64,000 nt of DNA from Lactiplantibacillus daoliensis (GCF_005405005.1 NZ_BJDH01000001.1:1-64000); one strand, 5' to 3'; shown: positions 26,285 through 35,886, counted from the first letter of the stretch. Program-made: numbers and translations. Notes: a model not told the origin generated them from the sequence alone.

Positions 26285-26325
26285 GTTATTCCCCTCACCC
26301 TCAAAATTCATTCACTAGTCATTAT

Positions 26326-26343
26326 AACCTATTTTATTAGGTT
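26326..26343. promoter_or_regulatory. Palindrome AACCTA-N6-TAGGTT, candidate TetR operator 1
   Basis: Perfect inverted repeat with 6-bp arms 42 bp upstream of the tetR start, on the tetR side of the divergent region. Confidence 0.5.
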
Positions 26344-26389
26344 AGCTATGCGAACACCACCCCTTGTTTGTTTTTTTTTAGAAAAAGCC

Positions 26390-26423
26390 TATAATAGCTT
26401 TAAACTGATTTAGTCAGTTTAAA
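26390..26423 (+). promoter_or_regulatory. Efflux promoter -10 box and 25-bp perfect palindrome, candidate TetR operator 2
   Basis: TATAAT at 26390-26395 is followed at 26399-26423 by TTTAAACTGA-N5-TCAGTTTAAA, which would cover the transcription start of the efflux gene. The -35 is indistinct within a T-rich run. Confidence 0.6.
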
Positions 26424-26450
26424 ATCAAGATTAAATGGGGCTTAAAAATA

Positions 26451-27893
26451 ATGGATACGAATGGTAAACGTTATAGTCAACTTTGGCTAACGATTACATT
26501 AGTTTTAGGAACTTTCTGTACCGCGCTCACGACGAATATGCTGGTCACGGCCTATCCAACGATGATGTCGCGTTTTTCAATTTCCAGTGCAACGGTTCAA
26601 TGGCTGACAACTGGCTCATTACTAGTCATGGGAATTATGATTCCCGTCAGCGCGTGGTTATTGAATAACTTTAGCTTACGTCTGATCTATACGGCCGCAC
26701 TGAGTTGCTTTTTGATCGGGCTAATCATCAGTTACACAGCTAACAATTTTCAATTGATCTTACTCGGACGACTCGTACAGGCAGTCGGAATCGGGGTAAC
26801 TTTCCCAACGATTCAAACAGTCTTGCTCGTCATCTATCCACCTGAAAAACGTGGCACCATGATGGGATTAGGCGGCATCGTGATCGGTTTAGCGCCTGCT
26901 TTAGGACCCACGGTTTCCGGTTGGATTTTAGACAATGCCAGCTGGCGTGACTTATTTGGCCTCATGATTCCACCAGTTGCCATCGTCTTAGCGCTGGCTT
27001 GTTACACGGTACGACCAGTTATTCCACTGAAAAAATCCGCGATTGATGGTTGGGCCATTGCTTGGTCGACCATCGGTTTCGGCAGTTTATTGTACGGCTT
27101 TTCATCCGTTGGTAAGGATGGCTGGGCGTCAAAAATCGTCATTATTAGTATCCTAATCGGCCTATTATTCATTGGCTTTTTTGTCCACCGCGAATGGCCC
27201 CAAGCCGAGCCCTTGTTAAACATCCGTTTACTAAAAATTCCATCATTTACGATAGCTTCGATGATTACTGCCTTAGCTAATACCGCCATGATTGGGATTC
27301 AGGTTGTCCTACCGATGTATTTGCAAAATGTTCGTGGCCTAACACCACTGCAATCGGGGTTAACAATCTTACCTGGAGCGCTACTATACGGCATTATCAG
27401 TCTAATCAGTGGCCGTGCGTACGATCACATTGGTGGCCGTCGTCTCGCCCTGATGGGAACGTTTCTCTTAACACTTGGTACGTTGCCGTTTGCATTACTC
27501 ACACAGCACACGCCCTATTCATATATCGTTATGGAGTATATCGTCCTAATGAGCGGTGTCGCGTTGGTTGCAATGCCTCTAACCGCAGCTAGTTCCGTTG
27601 ATTTGACCGGCATTCAGCTCAGTCATGGGACCGCAATCAATAGCACGATGCGTCAGATTATGACCTCCATGGGGACCGCCATTCTTGGGAGTGTGCTAGC
27701 AAACGTCATGGCTGCTGCTAAACCAGCTAAGGCACTGTTGACCAGTGCCCCACTGGCTTATCGTGACCAAAGCTACGCAGCGGCCATGCAAGGATTTCAC
27801 GCGGCTTTTCTAGTTGCCACTGCAATGGGCATCCTCGCCATGATCTTTGCGTTAATGGTTAAACGAACTCCGAAAGCTGGTGATATTCAATGA
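26451..27893 (+). CDS. MFS multidrug efflux transporter, DHA2 (14-TM) family
   Basis: 480 aa, about 14 hydrophobic segments. DHA2 features: GTFCTALTTNMLVTAYPTM in TM1, motif A-like LGRLVQAVGIGVTFP, motif C GGIVIGLAPALGPTVSGWIL in TM5, and a second-half GRAYDHIGGRR loop. Proton-driven drug or bile-type export at the membrane; substrate unknown. The ribosome site is weak (GGGGC). The stop overlaps the next start as ATGA, so the DUF4811 protein is translationally coupled. Controlled in all likelihood by the divergent TetR. Confidence 0.9.
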   Translation: MDTNGKRYSQLWLTITLVLGTFCTALTTNMLVTAYPTMMSRFSISSATVQWLTTGSLLVMGIMIPVSAWLLNNFSLRLIYTAALSCFLIGLIISYTANNFQLILLGRLVQAVGIGVTFPTIQTVLLVIYPPEKRGTMMGLGGIVIGLAPALGPTVSGWILDNASWRDLFGLMIPPVAIVLALACYTVRPVIPLKKSAIDGWAIAWSTIGFGSLLYGFSSVGKDGWASKIVIISILIGLLFIGFFVHREWPQAEPLLNIRLLKIPSFTIASMITALANTAMIGIQVVLPMYLQNVRGLTPLQSGLTILPGALLYGIISLISGRAYDHIGGRRLALMGTFLLTLGTLPFALLTQHTPYSYIVMEYIVLMSGVALVAMPLTAASSVDLTGIQLSHGTAINSTMRQIMTSMGTAILGSVLANVMAAAKPAKALLTSAPLAYRDQSYAAAMQGFHAAFLVATAMGILAMIFALMVKRTPKAGDIQ

Positions 27894-28639
27894 TTATCAT
27901 TATTTTAAGTCTAGGGCTAATTGGTTTTATTGTCGGTTACCTAGCCTTCAAGCAAGGTTGGAAACGACATCTCATCGGTGATTTAGGTTTGATTTTATTG
28001 GTCAGCGCCGCGGTATTGATGATTGGCAATGATACCAAGCATTGGGGCATGCGGCAAACTACGACTAGCCAAACGACCACCTTAAAATCTACCGTTGCTA
28101 ATCCCTATGTTAAACTGTTACTTTTTGAACCAGTTAAAAAATCTGATACAGAAAAAGTCTATGTCTATCGCACCACCACTAACCATCAACGGCAACATAC
28201 CGCAGTTAGTTTAAAAACCGTTAATCGTGTGAAAACAGCCCATATCAAAACGGCCCGCCTGACGACGAAAACAACCCGTTGGACTTATAAAAATAATTTC
28301 TGGCGCTGGCTATATGCTGGCACAGGTAGTCATAAAACCCTCGTCAAACGGCAGAACACCTTTACACTACCCAAGACCTGGGCAACATTAAGTGTTAGCC
28401 AAGCAAAATGGCTTGATAACCAAGCTAAGTCTGAATCAACCAAAGCTAATGCGACCATCAAGGCAACGGTCACTGCTAAAGTTCAAGCGGCGCGAATCGC
28501 TGACCCTAGCCTTTCCACCAAACAAGTCGCCGCATTGACTAAAAATATTGAGCAGGCAGCTTCTGCGCAAGCAAAACAGCAAGAACCAGTGTTGATTGCT
28601 AAATTAATCAAACAAGCCCAAGCACGCTCAATCCATTAA
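27890..28639 (+). CDS. DUF4811-like membrane protein coupled to the efflux gene
   Basis: 249 aa. Two N-terminal membrane helices (IIIILSLGLIGFIVGYLAF; LGLILLVSAAVLMIGN) are followed by an extracytoplasmic or cytoplasmic region rich in Lys, Thr and Gln, with VYVYRTTT and WTYKNNFWRWLYAG, and a long helical C terminus (residues ~175-249: AKVQAARIADP..., QAASAQAKQQEP). It resembles DUF4811 proteins found behind MFS transporters in lactobacilli. The ATGA overlap and shared terminator indicate it works with the transporter, perhaps as an accessory subunit (inference). Confidence 0.72.
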   Translation: MIIIILSLGLIGFIVGYLAFKQGWKRHLIGDLGLILLVSAAVLMIGNDTKHWGMRQTTTSQTTTLKSTVANPYVKLLLFEPVKKSDTEKVYVYRTTTNHQRQHTAVSLKTVNRVKTAHIKTARLTTKTTRWTYKNNFWRWLYAGTGSHKTLVKRQNTFTLPKTWATLSVSQAKWLDNQAKSESTKANATIKATVTAKVQAARIADPSLSTKQVAALTKNIEQAASAQAKQQEPVLIAKLIKQAQARSIH

Positions 28640-28647
28640 ATTAGCAG

Positions 28648-28685
28648 AAGACATAAACTCAATTGAGGGTTTATGCCTTTTTTTA
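28648..28685 (+). terminator. Rho-independent terminator of the efflux operon
   Basis: CATAAACTC pairs with GGGTTTATG around a short AT loop, followed by CCTTTTTTT. Repeat copy E starts 6 bp downstream. Confidence 0.8.
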
Positions 28686-28690
28686 AAATA

Positions 28691-29045
28691 ACTAAAAGTT
28701 GAAAGTTAAAAATTGCCGGTCTACACCGCTACTTCAACAATCAAGCACTGAAAACTAGTCGATTACTGCCGCTTCCGGTTGTTGCTGATAACATACGGAC
28801 GAGGGAGAGGTTCAAGCCTTAGGAACGTCTTGAACCTCTCCCAGAAGCTTTGCTAAAACCGCAAATCTCCCGAACCGTCCGTGGTGTATGGCCGGTAAAA
28901 ACACCGGTCAAACGCCACCTGCACGTCCGATGCTATCAGCAATAACCTCCAGCTAATCAGTGATTATCAGTTGATTACGTTTAACGGAGGCAGTCAAAAT
29001 TGGCAAGTCTACTTTAGGTGTGATGGTTTTGAGTCTTTCTTTAGT
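28691..29045 (+). repeat. MITE-like element, copy E (355 bp) with 5-bp target duplication AAATA
   Basis: Starts ACTAAAAGTTGAAAG and ends GAGTCTTTCTTTAGT, flanked by AAATA (28686-28690 and 29046-29050). Contains the GGTTCAAG...CTTGAACC hairpin, CGGTCAAACGCCACCTGCAC core and CTCCAGCTAATCAGTG. The right part is shortened compared with copy D. No coding capacity. Confidence 0.9.
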
Positions 29046-29124
29046 AAATAATAGCCTTGCCTAACTTTAACCTGAAGCCTATGTTTCATTATTGATAACA
29101 CGGTTAAAATTACATTTGCCATCT

Positions 29125-29170
29125 ATATGCAATCTTTTGAATTGCATATCATCAGTAATGATGATAATAT
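29125..29170 (+). promoter_or_regulatory. Toxin-antitoxin promoter with two operator palindromes
   Basis: -35 TTGCAT (29142-29147), 17 nt, -10 TAATAT (29165-29170). ATATGCAAT-N7-ATTGCATAT (29125-29149) covers the -35, and ATCATCA-N4-TGATGAT (29148-29165) fills the spacer. This fits autorepression by the antitoxin or the complex. Confidence 0.75.
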
Positions 29171-29202
29171 TATCCTATTCTACAAAATAGAGGTGATGTA
29201 TT

Positions 29203-29502
29203 TTGCCAACTGAAATAAAAAAAACGACTAGTATTTATACACGCGTAACCCCAGAATTAAAGGCTCAGGCCGAAACTGTCCTTAATCAGTTGCAGATTCC
29301 AATGTCCACGGCACTAAATATGTTCTTACAACAAGTTGTGATTCAACGTAAAATTCCATTTGAAATCAAGCTACCTGACTTGCCACTTAATTACGACAAT
29401 ATTTCTAAGGCGGATTTTGATGCCGCTATTCAAAAAGGACTCGATCAACACCAAACCTTTTCATCCGCTCAGATACGAGCTGAAATGACTGAGGACAACT
29501 AA
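29203..29502 (+). CDS. RelB/DinJ family antitoxin
   Basis: 99 aa from TTG 29203 after GAGGTGATG. The N-terminal half has the ribbon-helix-helix pattern of RelB/DinJ (TTSIYTRVTPELKAQAETVL, then the second helix region MSTALNMFLQQVV). The rest is a flexible toxin-binding tail (PFEIKLPDLPLN...). The toxin gene follows after 3 bp. Expected to bind the two upstream palindromes and neutralise the toxin. Confidence 0.9.
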   Translation: MPTEIKKTTSIYTRVTPELKAQAETVLNQLQIPMSTALNMFLQQVVIQRKIPFEIKLPDLPLNYDNISKADFDAAIQKGLDQHQTFSSAQIRAEMTEDN

Positions 29503-29505
29503 ATA

Positions 29506-29838
29506 ATGAGTGAAAACTGGCATATTAATTATTCCAAGGAAGCAAGACAAGATATTTTAAGCATCAAAAACTATTTTTTGCTTAAATCACTATCACACAC
29601 ACTAATTAACTCAAAAGTTAAGAAAATTCTTGATACCATTGACACACTTACTACTTTTCCAAACAGACATCAGCGTTATATGGATGAGCCTTGGTATAGT
29701 TACGGCATCCGCTTTATGCCAATTGATAACTTTATTGTCTTTTACTTGCCCGACAACCGTTCAAAAAACATTCTGATTAGCCGCATTATGACTAGCAAAA
29801 ACAATTTCAGCCAGTCACTCTCTTTGAATCATCCGTAA
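29506..29838 (+). CDS. RelE/ParE family toxin
   Basis: 110 aa. Typical fold markers: INYSKEARQDILSIKNYF at the start, a middle helix with LDTIDTLTTFPNRHQRY, then YGIRFMPIDNFIVFYLPDN and a closing basic strand KNILISRIMTSKNNF. RelE members cleave ribosome-bound mRNA and ParE members poison gyrase; sequence alone does not decide which applies here. Second gene of the pair, 3 bp after the antitoxin, with its own terminator behind. The locus sits between a MITE copy and the rlmCD gene, a plausible acquired insertion. Confidence 0.85.
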   Translation: MSENWHINYSKEARQDILSIKNYFLLKSLSHTLINSKVKKILDTIDTLTTFPNRHQRYMDEPWYSYGIRFMPIDNFIVFYLPDNRSKNILISRIMTSKNNFSQSLSLNHP

Positions 29839-29847
29839 TTGACGACA

Positions 29848-29892
29848 TAAAAAAGCAGCGCGAAAATCAAATCGATTTTCACGCTGCTTTTA
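29848..29892. terminator. Bidirectional rho-independent terminator
   Basis: AAAAGCAGCG-C-GAAAATC pairs with GATTTTC-A-CGCTGCTTTT. It serves the toxin gene (plus) and the methyltransferase gene (minus). Confidence 0.9.
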
Positions 29893-29900
29893 ACTTAAAT

Positions 29901-31271
29901 TTAGTCTTTAACTAACACGGTAACACTTTCAATATGTGGTGTTTGTGGGAATTGGTCCACTGGTTGTACTGGTGCGGCAATATGATAGCCATGTTCGCCA
30001 AAACGTTGGACGTCACGAACTAACGTTGATGGGTTACAACTAATGTAAACCACACGCTTTGGCCCCATTTCAGCGGCACTTTCGATAAAGGCTTCGTCTA
30101 AGCCCTTACGTGGTGGATCAACAACGACAACATCTGGTTTGATGCCATCTTCGGCCCATTTAGCCATGGCTTTTTCAGCACTATCCAGAACAAACTTAGC
30201 ATTCTTGATGCCATTTTTGTCAGCATTTTGACGCGCATTATCAATCGCAGCTGGCACGATATCAACACCATAAACTTGCTTGGCATGTTGCGCCATGGTT
30301 AATGAAATTGTCCCAATCCCGGAATAAGCATCAATGACAGTTTCATTACCGGTTAAACCAGCTTGGTCAATTGCCAATTGATACAATTTTTCGGTTTGTT
30401 GTGGATTCACCTGATAGAATGATTGTGCAGAAATTGCAAACGTTAAGCCCAATAATTGGTCATTAATGGTTGACTTACCAGCTAACACGTTGTTAACCGG
30501 TCCTAAGATGACGTTAGTTCGCTTTTGGTTCACATTCTGAATCACTGAGACGACTTCAGGTAAAGCCGCTTGAATCTCTTCTACAACGACATCAGCCATT
30601 GGTAAATGTTTCGTCCGCGTCACGATGACAACCATCATTTCATGACTGTAGTAACCACGACGAACCATAATTGTCCGAATCGTCCCACTGTGATGAAATT
30701 CATCGAAGGCCGCTTCATGATATTTACGTAAAATGTCACGCACCACAATGATGGCATGATCAATCGCTGGATCTTGAATGTAGTAATCTTCAATCGGCAT
30801 CAATTGATGACTGCTCTTCTTAAAGAAGCCAGTCGTTAACTTGCCTTGTACTTGGCGCACTGGGACTTGAGCCTTGTTCCGATATTGGGTAGGATTTTCC
30901 ATCCCGATAGTTGGCAAGACTTCCACATCATCCATATGAACCTTCGCAAATAATTCAGCAATTTGATGTTGCTTGAACTTCAATTGTTCAGAGTATTCCA
31001 GATGTTGTAATGGTGCGATCCCGGTTTGGCGGTATACACGGCCTTTAGGGTTGACCCGATGAGGACTAACTTGTTCAATCTTTTCAACTTCACCAAATGC
31101 AAAGTTTTTGGTTGTCTTGGTGACCTTAACCGAAATCTTTTCTTCAGGTAAAGCATTTTCAATAAAGATTGGGTAGTTGTCAACTTTAGCAACACCCATC
31201 CCTTGATAAGTTAAGTCCATGATGGTCACATCTAAGACTTCGCCTTTATAAACTGGTAAATCAACTTTCAT
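29901..31271 (-). CDS. rlmCD: 23S rRNA (uracil-5-)-methyltransferase, RlmCD/RumA type
   Basis: 456 aa, TrmA/RumA family. N-terminal TRAM domain (GEVLDVTIMDLTYQGMGVAKVDNYPIFIENALPEEKISV region), then the SAM domain with NPQQTEKLY, VIDAYSGIGTISLTMA, VVVDPPRKGLDEAF and the catalytic Cys region YISCNPSTLVRDV. The Cys cluster for an Fe-S site seen in E. coli RumA is not evident, as in other Firmicutes members that modify two uridines of 23S rRNA. AGAGGAAACC precedes ATG 31271. A family-2 structured repeat lies 46 bp upstream. Confidence 0.92.
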   Translation of the reverse strand: MKVDLPVYKGEVLDVTIMDLTYQGMGVAKVDNYPIFIENALPEEKISVKVTKTTKNFAFGEVEKIEQVSPHRVNPKGRVYRQTGIAPLQHLEYSEQLKFKQHQIAELFAKVHMDDVEVLPTIGMENPTQYRNKAQVPVRQVQGKLTTGFFKKSSHQLMPIEDYYIQDPAIDHAIIVVRDILRKYHEAAFDEFHHSGTIRTIMVRRGYYSHEMMVVIVTRTKHLPMADVVVEEIQAALPEVVSVIQNVNQKRTNVILGPVNNVLAGKSTINDQLLGLTFAISAQSFYQVNPQQTEKLYQLAIDQAGLTGNETVIDAYSGIGTISLTMAQHAKQVYGVDIVPAAIDNARQNADKNGIKNAKFVLDSAEKAMAKWAEDGIKPDVVVVDPPRKGLDEAFIESAAEMGPKRVVYISCNPSTLVRDVQRFGEHGYHIAAPVQPVDQFPQTPHIESVTVLVKD

Positions 31272-31317
31272 GTATTGGTTTCCTCTTTTTACTTTCTTTG
31301 GTTACGCGAACTGTTTA

Positions 31318-31439
31318 TTTTTTAAAACGTGCTCATGATGGGCAGTTGGCTTCGTAGACTACACGACCAACTCAATGCACAAACCGCATTAAGTCAACCG
31401 TTAGGCCTTGCTCACCAACTACCGCCCATCAACGCACTC
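31318..31439 (+). repeat. Structured 122-nt intergenic repeat, copy 1
   Basis: Left flank AAACGTGC, right flank CGCACTC. The outer stem GATGGGC pairs with GCCCATC and is extended by AGTTGG/CCAACT. It sits between the dagK terminator and rlmCD, so it would lie in the rlmCD leader if transcription starts upstream. Same length as copies 2 and 3. Confidence 0.75.
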
Positions 31440-31440
31440 T

Positions 31441-31481
31441 AAAAAAATTACCGTCCACCATTGTATCGGTAAACGGTAATT
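31441..31481 (-). terminator. Rho-independent terminator of dagK
   Basis: Minus strand: AAATTACCGT pairs with ACGGTAATTT around a 20-nt loop, followed by TTTTT. Confidence 0.75.
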
Positions 31482-31489
31482 TAAGCAAG

Positions 31490-32500
31490 TTATTCAGTTT
31501 CTGATTCGGCTTTTGCTTCTGGCAATTGATCGACTGCTGACACAAAATTACGTTCGGCATTTTGTAATTCTGGGTCCGTAATCGCTTCATCTGGAATCCG
31601 ATCCGTGTCCGCATACATTTCAATATGTTGCTTCAAATCCCGGAACGTCATCGGCGCATCGCCACCATATTCCCCATCAATATTGATCATTAAACGATCA
31701 TCTAAAGCCCGAGCAACCACCTTACGTGTTTTCACGTAAATGATACTTGGGTCATTGATATGCTTCCCACCGTTTAAGACCAATGTCATCAAGTGTAGCA
31801 TCTTAGCCACGTTACTGGTTTTCACAATAATCATGGTAAACTTGCCATCATCCAATGAGGCATCCGGTACGATTTGTTCGAAGCCCCCGACCGAGTTCGT
31901 CAACGCCAAGAAGAACATCGAAGCTTTCCCAGTAAAATGACCCCCGTCATACTTCAGGTCCATTTCAACCGGTTTAACCCGTGGTAACAATTCAGCCCCT
32001 TTGGCCAAATACGCCGCATAGCCAAAAATGGATTTCAGTTGTGACGGCACATCATAAGTGAGTTCCGTCAACAAACCACCCGCTGCAATATTAATAAAAT
32101 ACTGCTCGCCAGCTTGACCAATATCCATATTGACCGTTTGATTCTTCAAGACGACTTTCGCCGCCGCGACCGGATCATTACGCGGAATGCGTAGCGCCCG
32201 GGCATAATCATTGGTCGTACCAGCGGGGATGATTGCCATGCGTGGCCGCCGTTTTAAGCCGGCGATCCCGTTGACAACTTGATTGATGGTCCCATCACCA
32301 CCTGCCGCTACGAGTAACTCAAACCCGTCTTTGGCACACCGGCGCGCCTCATCAGCCGCTGAATTGGGCGCTGGCGTTGTTGCATAGGTACTGGTTTCGT
32401 ACCCAGCTTGTTCAAAAATTCCAAGAATTTCAACGAGGTCATGAGCTAAAGCTTCACGCCCCGATGTCGGGTTATAAATGATCCGTGCCCGTTTACGCAT
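31490..32500 (-). CDS. dagK: Diacylglycerol kinase (lipid kinase, DagK/YegS family)
   Basis: 336 aa. ARIIYNPTSGRE at the start, the glycine-rich nucleotide site VAAGGDGTINQVVNG, PAGTTNDYARALRIP, and C-terminal DDGKFTMIIVKTS and INIDGEYGGDAP are diagnostic. Phosphorylates diacylglycerol released during lipoteichoic acid synthesis back into the phospholipid pathway. Ends in an acidic tail. AGGAAAAG precedes ATG 32500. Downstream of gatB on the same strand but separated by a 122-nt structured repeat. Confidence 0.93.
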   Translation of the reverse strand: MRKRARIIYNPTSGREALAHDLVEILGIFEQAGYETSTYATTPAPNSAADEARRCAKDGFELLVAAGGDGTINQVVNGIAGLKRRPRMAIIPAGTTNDYARALRIPRNDPVAAAKVVLKNQTVNMDIGQAGEQYFINIAAGGLLTELTYDVPSQLKSIFGYAAYLAKGAELLPRVKPVEMDLKYDGGHFTGKASMFFLALTNSVGGFEQIVPDASLDDGKFTMIIVKTSNVAKMLHLMTLVLNGGKHINDPSIIYVKTRKVVARALDDRLMINIDGEYGGDAPMTFRDLKQHIEMYADTDRIPDEAITDPELQNAERNFVSAVDQLPEAKAESETE

Positions 32501-32555
32501 GTTTCTTTTCCTCCGCGTCTCGCAGTAAAGAATTAGTGACGCCGTTTCTAGCTAG

Positions 32556-32677
32556 ATAGCCGAAACGTGCTTATGATGGGCAGCGGCCTGCGCTTGCTAC
32601 GCCATAAGCACCATGCCAAACACGCATGATACTTATGGCTAGGCAATGCTCAGCAGCTCCCGCCCATCAACACACTC
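32556..32677 (+). repeat. Structured 122-nt intergenic repeat, copy 2
   Basis: ATAGCCGAAACGTGC at one end and ACACTC at the other. Outer stem GATGGGC/GCCCATC; apical stem GCCATAAG/CTTATGGC, unrelated in sequence to the apical stem of copy 3; conserved CGCTTGCTACGCC and TAGGCAATGCTC between. It lies between gatB and dagK, 56 bp upstream of the dagK start. Confidence 0.8.
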
Positions 32678-32684
32678 TTCTTGA

Positions 32685-34109
32685 TTACCGTGCTTTTAAT
32701 GATGTCATCAACAACTTGTTAACTACTTTAGGATTGGCTTGGCCATGGGTTTGCTTCATGATTTGACCCACTAAGTAACCAACTGCCCGGTCTTTACCAT
32801 TCTTAAAGTCATCAATTGATTGTTGATTGTTCTCTAAAACATTATCAATAATTGGTTGTAACTTGGCTGGGTCTGATAATTGGATCAAGCCCTTGTCATT
32901 AACCCACTTAACGGGTTCAGTTCCTTGCATGATGGCCTTGAAGACCTTCTTCGCGATTTTACTTGAAATCGTTTCGTCGGAAATCATTTTGATCATGCCT
33001 GCCAAATTGGTTGGGGTCAACTTCGTGTCTTGCAAATCAACTTTGTTCTCGTTCAAGAACGCGTTTACGTCCCCTTGCAAGTAGTTTGAAGTTAACTTCG
33101 GATCAGCCCCTTCTTTGACAGTTGCGTCAAAGAAGTCAGACATTTCCTTCGTCTGTGTCAAGACACCGGCATCATAAGCAGTTAAGCCAAAGTCATTCAC
33201 ATAACGGTCACGACGAGAACCTGGCATTTCTGGAATTGTCTTCTGAACGTCCTTGATCCAGTCATCACTGATTGAAACGGCTGGAACATCTGGTTCTGGG
33301 AAGTAACGATAATCGTCGCTACCTTCCTTGACCCGCATCAAAATAGTCTGACCGGAAACTTCGTCAAAACGCCGGGTTTCTTGTTGGACTTGACCACCAG
33401 ACATGAGCACGCGTTGTTGGCGTTGTTCTTCAAATTCGAGTGATTTCTTCACATAGTTGAACGAGTTCAAGTTCTTCATTTCGGTTTTAACACCGTATTT
33501 ATCAGAACCGGCTGGTCGGATGGAAATGTTGACATCGACCCGCATAGAACCTTCTTCCATCTTAACGTCTGAAACCCCAGTAAATTGAATCCGTTGACGA
33601 AGCGCTTCACAGTAGGCATAGGCTTCGGCTGGTGAATTGATTTCTGGTTTCGAGACGATTTCAATCAATGGCGTCCCTTGACGATTTAAATCGACGTAGG
33701 AATAGTCGTTTTCATGGGTGTTTTTCCCAGCATCTTCTTCAATATGCATTTCTTCGATACCGACTTTTTTCTTCTGACCATCAACTTCGATTTCAATCCA
33801 GCCATCATGCGCAATTGGTTTTTCGTGTTGCGTAATTTGATAGGCCTTGGGGTTATCAGGATAGAAGTAGTTCTTCCGGTCAAAATAAGTTTCGTGCTCA
33901 ATTTCAGCATGTAGTGCCGTTGCTGCCTTGATACCAGCTTCAACAACACCCTTATTCGCCGTTGGTAAGACCCCAGGATAGCCCCAATCGATCACGTTCG
34001 TATTGGCGTTGGATTCAGCGCCGAATTGAACTGGTGATGGACTAAAGATCTTTGAATTCGTTTTTAATTCAACGTGGACTTCAAGTCCAATAGTTGTTTC
34101 AAAATTCAT
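32685..34109 (-). CDS. gatB: Aspartyl/glutamyl-tRNA(Asn/Gln) amidotransferase subunit B
   Basis: 474 aa. Kinase/tRNA-binding subunit of the GatCAB complex that amidates mischarged Glu-tRNA(Gln) and Asp-tRNA(Asn). Signatures: [13 protein letters not shown] and the metal-site stretch [18 protein letters not shown], then [21 protein letters not shown] and [11 protein letters not shown]. The C-terminal YqeY-like domain is recognisable by [22 protein letters not shown]. Overlaps gatA by one base (TAATG), showing translational coupling. Confidence 0.97.
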   Translation of the reverse strand: MNFETTIGLEVHVELKTNSKIFSPSPVQFGAESNANTNVIDWGYPGVLPTANKGVVEAGIKAATALHAEIEHETYFDRKNYFYPDNPKAYQITQHEKPIAHDGWIEIEVDGQKKKVGIEEMHIEEDAGKNTHENDYSYVDLNRQGTPLIEIVSKPEINSPAEAYAYCEALRQRIQFTGVSDVKMEEGSMRVDVNISIRPAGSDKYGVKTEMKNLNSFNYVKKSLEFEEQRQQRVLMSGGQVQQETRRFDEVSGQTILMRVKEGSDDYRYFPEPDVPAVSISDDWIKDVQKTIPEMPGSRRDRYVNDFGLTAYDAGVLTQTKEMSDFFDATVKEGADPKLTSNYLQGDVNAFLNENKVDLQDTKLTPTNLAGMIKMISDETISSKIAKKVFKAIMQGTEPVKWVNDKGLIQLSDPAKLQPIIDNVLENNQQSIDDFKNGKDRAVGYLVGQIMKQTHGQANPKVVNKLLMTSLKAR

Positions 34110-35572
34110 TAATGCTGACCTCCTAAATCTGGGGTTGCTTGATGAAAATCAGTCGCTTGTTCAAAGGCATAACCCGCCTTATAAAGCGTGCTTTCATCAA
34201 ACGATTTACCGATCAATTGTAAACCGACTGGCATGCCATCGGCAAAACCAGCTGGAATTGACATCCCTGGCAAACCAGCTAAGTTCACTGGAATCGTCAA
34301 AACATCATTCATATACATTGTGATTGGGTCGGAAATTTCATCACCAATCTTAAATGCTGGTGTTGGTGCGGTTGGTCCGATAATCAAATCATAATCTTCA
34401 AAGGCTTTATTGAAATCATTGATGATCATGGTCCGAACTTGACCAGCCTTGTGGAAGTAAGCATCGTAATAACCAGCGGATAAGGAGAACGTCCCTAGCA
34501 TGATCCGGCGCTTAACTTCGTCACCGAAGCCTTCTGAACGACTGCGTACATAAACGTCTTCCAAGTTTTTGACATCTTTTGCCCGGAAACCATACCGAAT
34601 CCCATCAAACCGTTGTAAGTTTGAGGAAGCTTCAGAAGAAGCGATGATATAGTAAGCGGAAACCCCATAACGACTATGTGGTAACGAAACTTCTTCAACC
34701 GTTGCACCCAAATCTTCAAACTGCTTAACGGCAGCTTTGATGACTTCGCGAACCTTTGGATCAATCCCGTCATCCATATATTCTTTTGGTAAGGCAATCT
34801 TCATTCCTTTAATATCGCCAGTCAAACCAGCAGTAAAATCAGGTACTTCACGTTCAGAAGAAGTCCCATCATGAACATCGTTACCTGCAATCAGATTCAA
34901 GGCAGCGGCGTTATCTTTAACTGTGCGGGTCATTGGGCCGATTTGGTCTAAAGAAGACCCAAACGCAATCAAGCCCCAACGAGAAACCCGACCGTATGTT
35001 GGTTTCATCCCAACGATACCGTTAAAGGACGCTGGTTGACGAATTGAGCCACCAGTATCTGAACCATAAGCAACGGGGACAATCCCAGCAGCAACGGCAG
35101 CGGCAGAACCACCAGATGAACCACCTGGTACCCGACTAACATCCCATGGATTCTTAGTCACTTTGAAAGCAGAATTTTCGGTCGAACCACCCATGGCAAA
35201 TTCATCCATGTTCGTTTTACCGACGATGATCATGTCATTTTGGGTCATTTTATCAACGACCGTCGCATTATAAACGGGCACAAAGTTTTCAAGCATCTTG
35301 GATGCCGCGGTTGTAGTTAAGTCTTTGGTCACGATATTATCCTTGACCCCCACTGGAATCCCCGCTAAAACATTTTCAGCATTAATTCCTTTAGCATCTA
35401 AGGCCTTGGCCGCTGCTAAAGCCGCATCTTCATTTAAATTCAAGAAAGAATCGATTTTGGCATCCGTCTGCTTCAGATTCGCAAAAGTCGCCTTCGTCAA
35501 TTCTTCGGCACTCAGCTTTTTAGCCACTAAGTCACTGTGTAGACTAGTCAAATCTTGGTTGAAAAAATCCAT
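34109..35572 (-). CDS. gatA: Aspartyl/glutamyl-tRNA amidotransferase subunit A
   Basis: 487 aa amidase-signature protein that releases ammonia from glutamine for GatB. The Ser-cisSer-Lys triad is visible: VGVKDNI (Lys), and [29 protein letters not shown] (two Ser). Other family stretches: [16 protein letters not shown] and [13 protein letters not shown]. Overlaps gatC and gatB by one base each in the gatC-gatA-gatB order. Confidence 0.97.
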   Translation of the reverse strand: MDFFNQDLTSLHSDLVAKKLSAEELTKATFANLKQTDAKIDSFLNLNEDAALAAAKALDAKGINAENVLAGIPVGVKDNIVTKDLTTTAASKMLENFVPVYNATVVDKMTQNDMIIVGKTNMDEFAMGGSTENSAFKVTKNPWDVSRVPGGSSGGSAAAVAAGIVPVAYGSDTGGSIRQPASFNGIVGMKPTYGRVSRWGLIAFGSSLDQIGPMTRTVKDNAAALNLIAGNDVHDGTSSEREVPDFTAGLTGDIKGMKIALPKEYMDDGIDPKVREVIKAAVKQFEDLGATVEEVSLPHSRYGVSAYYIIASSEASSNLQRFDGIRYGFRAKDVKNLEDVYVRSRSEGFGDEVKRRIMLGTFSLSAGYYDAYFHKAGQVRTMIINDFNKAFEDYDLIIGPTAPTPAFKIGDEISDPITMYMNDVLTIPVNLAGLPGMSIPAGFADGMPVGLQLIGKSFDESTLYKAGYAFEQATDFHQATPDLGGQH

Positions 35573-35886
35573 TATTCGCCGTCCCCACTTTCATCAATAA
35601 TTGCTGGCACTTTAATTAAGCCATTTGCCGTTTCAGGCGCATTGGCTAATAAAGCGGCCCGTTCGTCACTCTTGACTGCCACATCTTCACGCAAAGCGTT
35701 GTGACGATCGGTAACACGTGATGTCACAGGAACTCCTTCAGTATCAACGGTGCTTAACTCTTCAAACATGCCAATAATTTTTTCAAGTTGCCCAGTAAAG
35801 GTTTCTAGTTGGTCCGGCGTGAATTCAAGTTTAGCCAACCCAGCGACGTGGGCGACTTGTTCAGCATTAATGCGTTCTTCAGCCAT
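35572..35886 (-). CDS. gatC: Aspartyl/glutamyl-tRNA amidotransferase subunit C
   Basis: 104 aa, the small belt subunit that stabilises GatA-Gat[23 protein letters not shown] and the late LREDV stretch match the family. ATG 35886 preferred over the preceding ATG because AGAAGG is correctly spaced. First of gatCAB; it follows camS by 40 bp on the same strand. Confidence 0.96.
   Translation of the reverse strand: MAEERINAEQVAHVAGLAKLEFTPDQLETFTGQLEKIIGMFEELSTVDTEGVPVTSRVTDRHNALREDVAVKSDERAALLANAPETANGLIKVPAIIDESGDGE

Noticed and set aside
31318-32677. 122-nt elements as T-box leaders of gat or dagK genes
   Set aside because: The conserved T-box AGGGTGGNACCGCG sequence is absent, and copy 3 lies in the opposite orientation to its gene.
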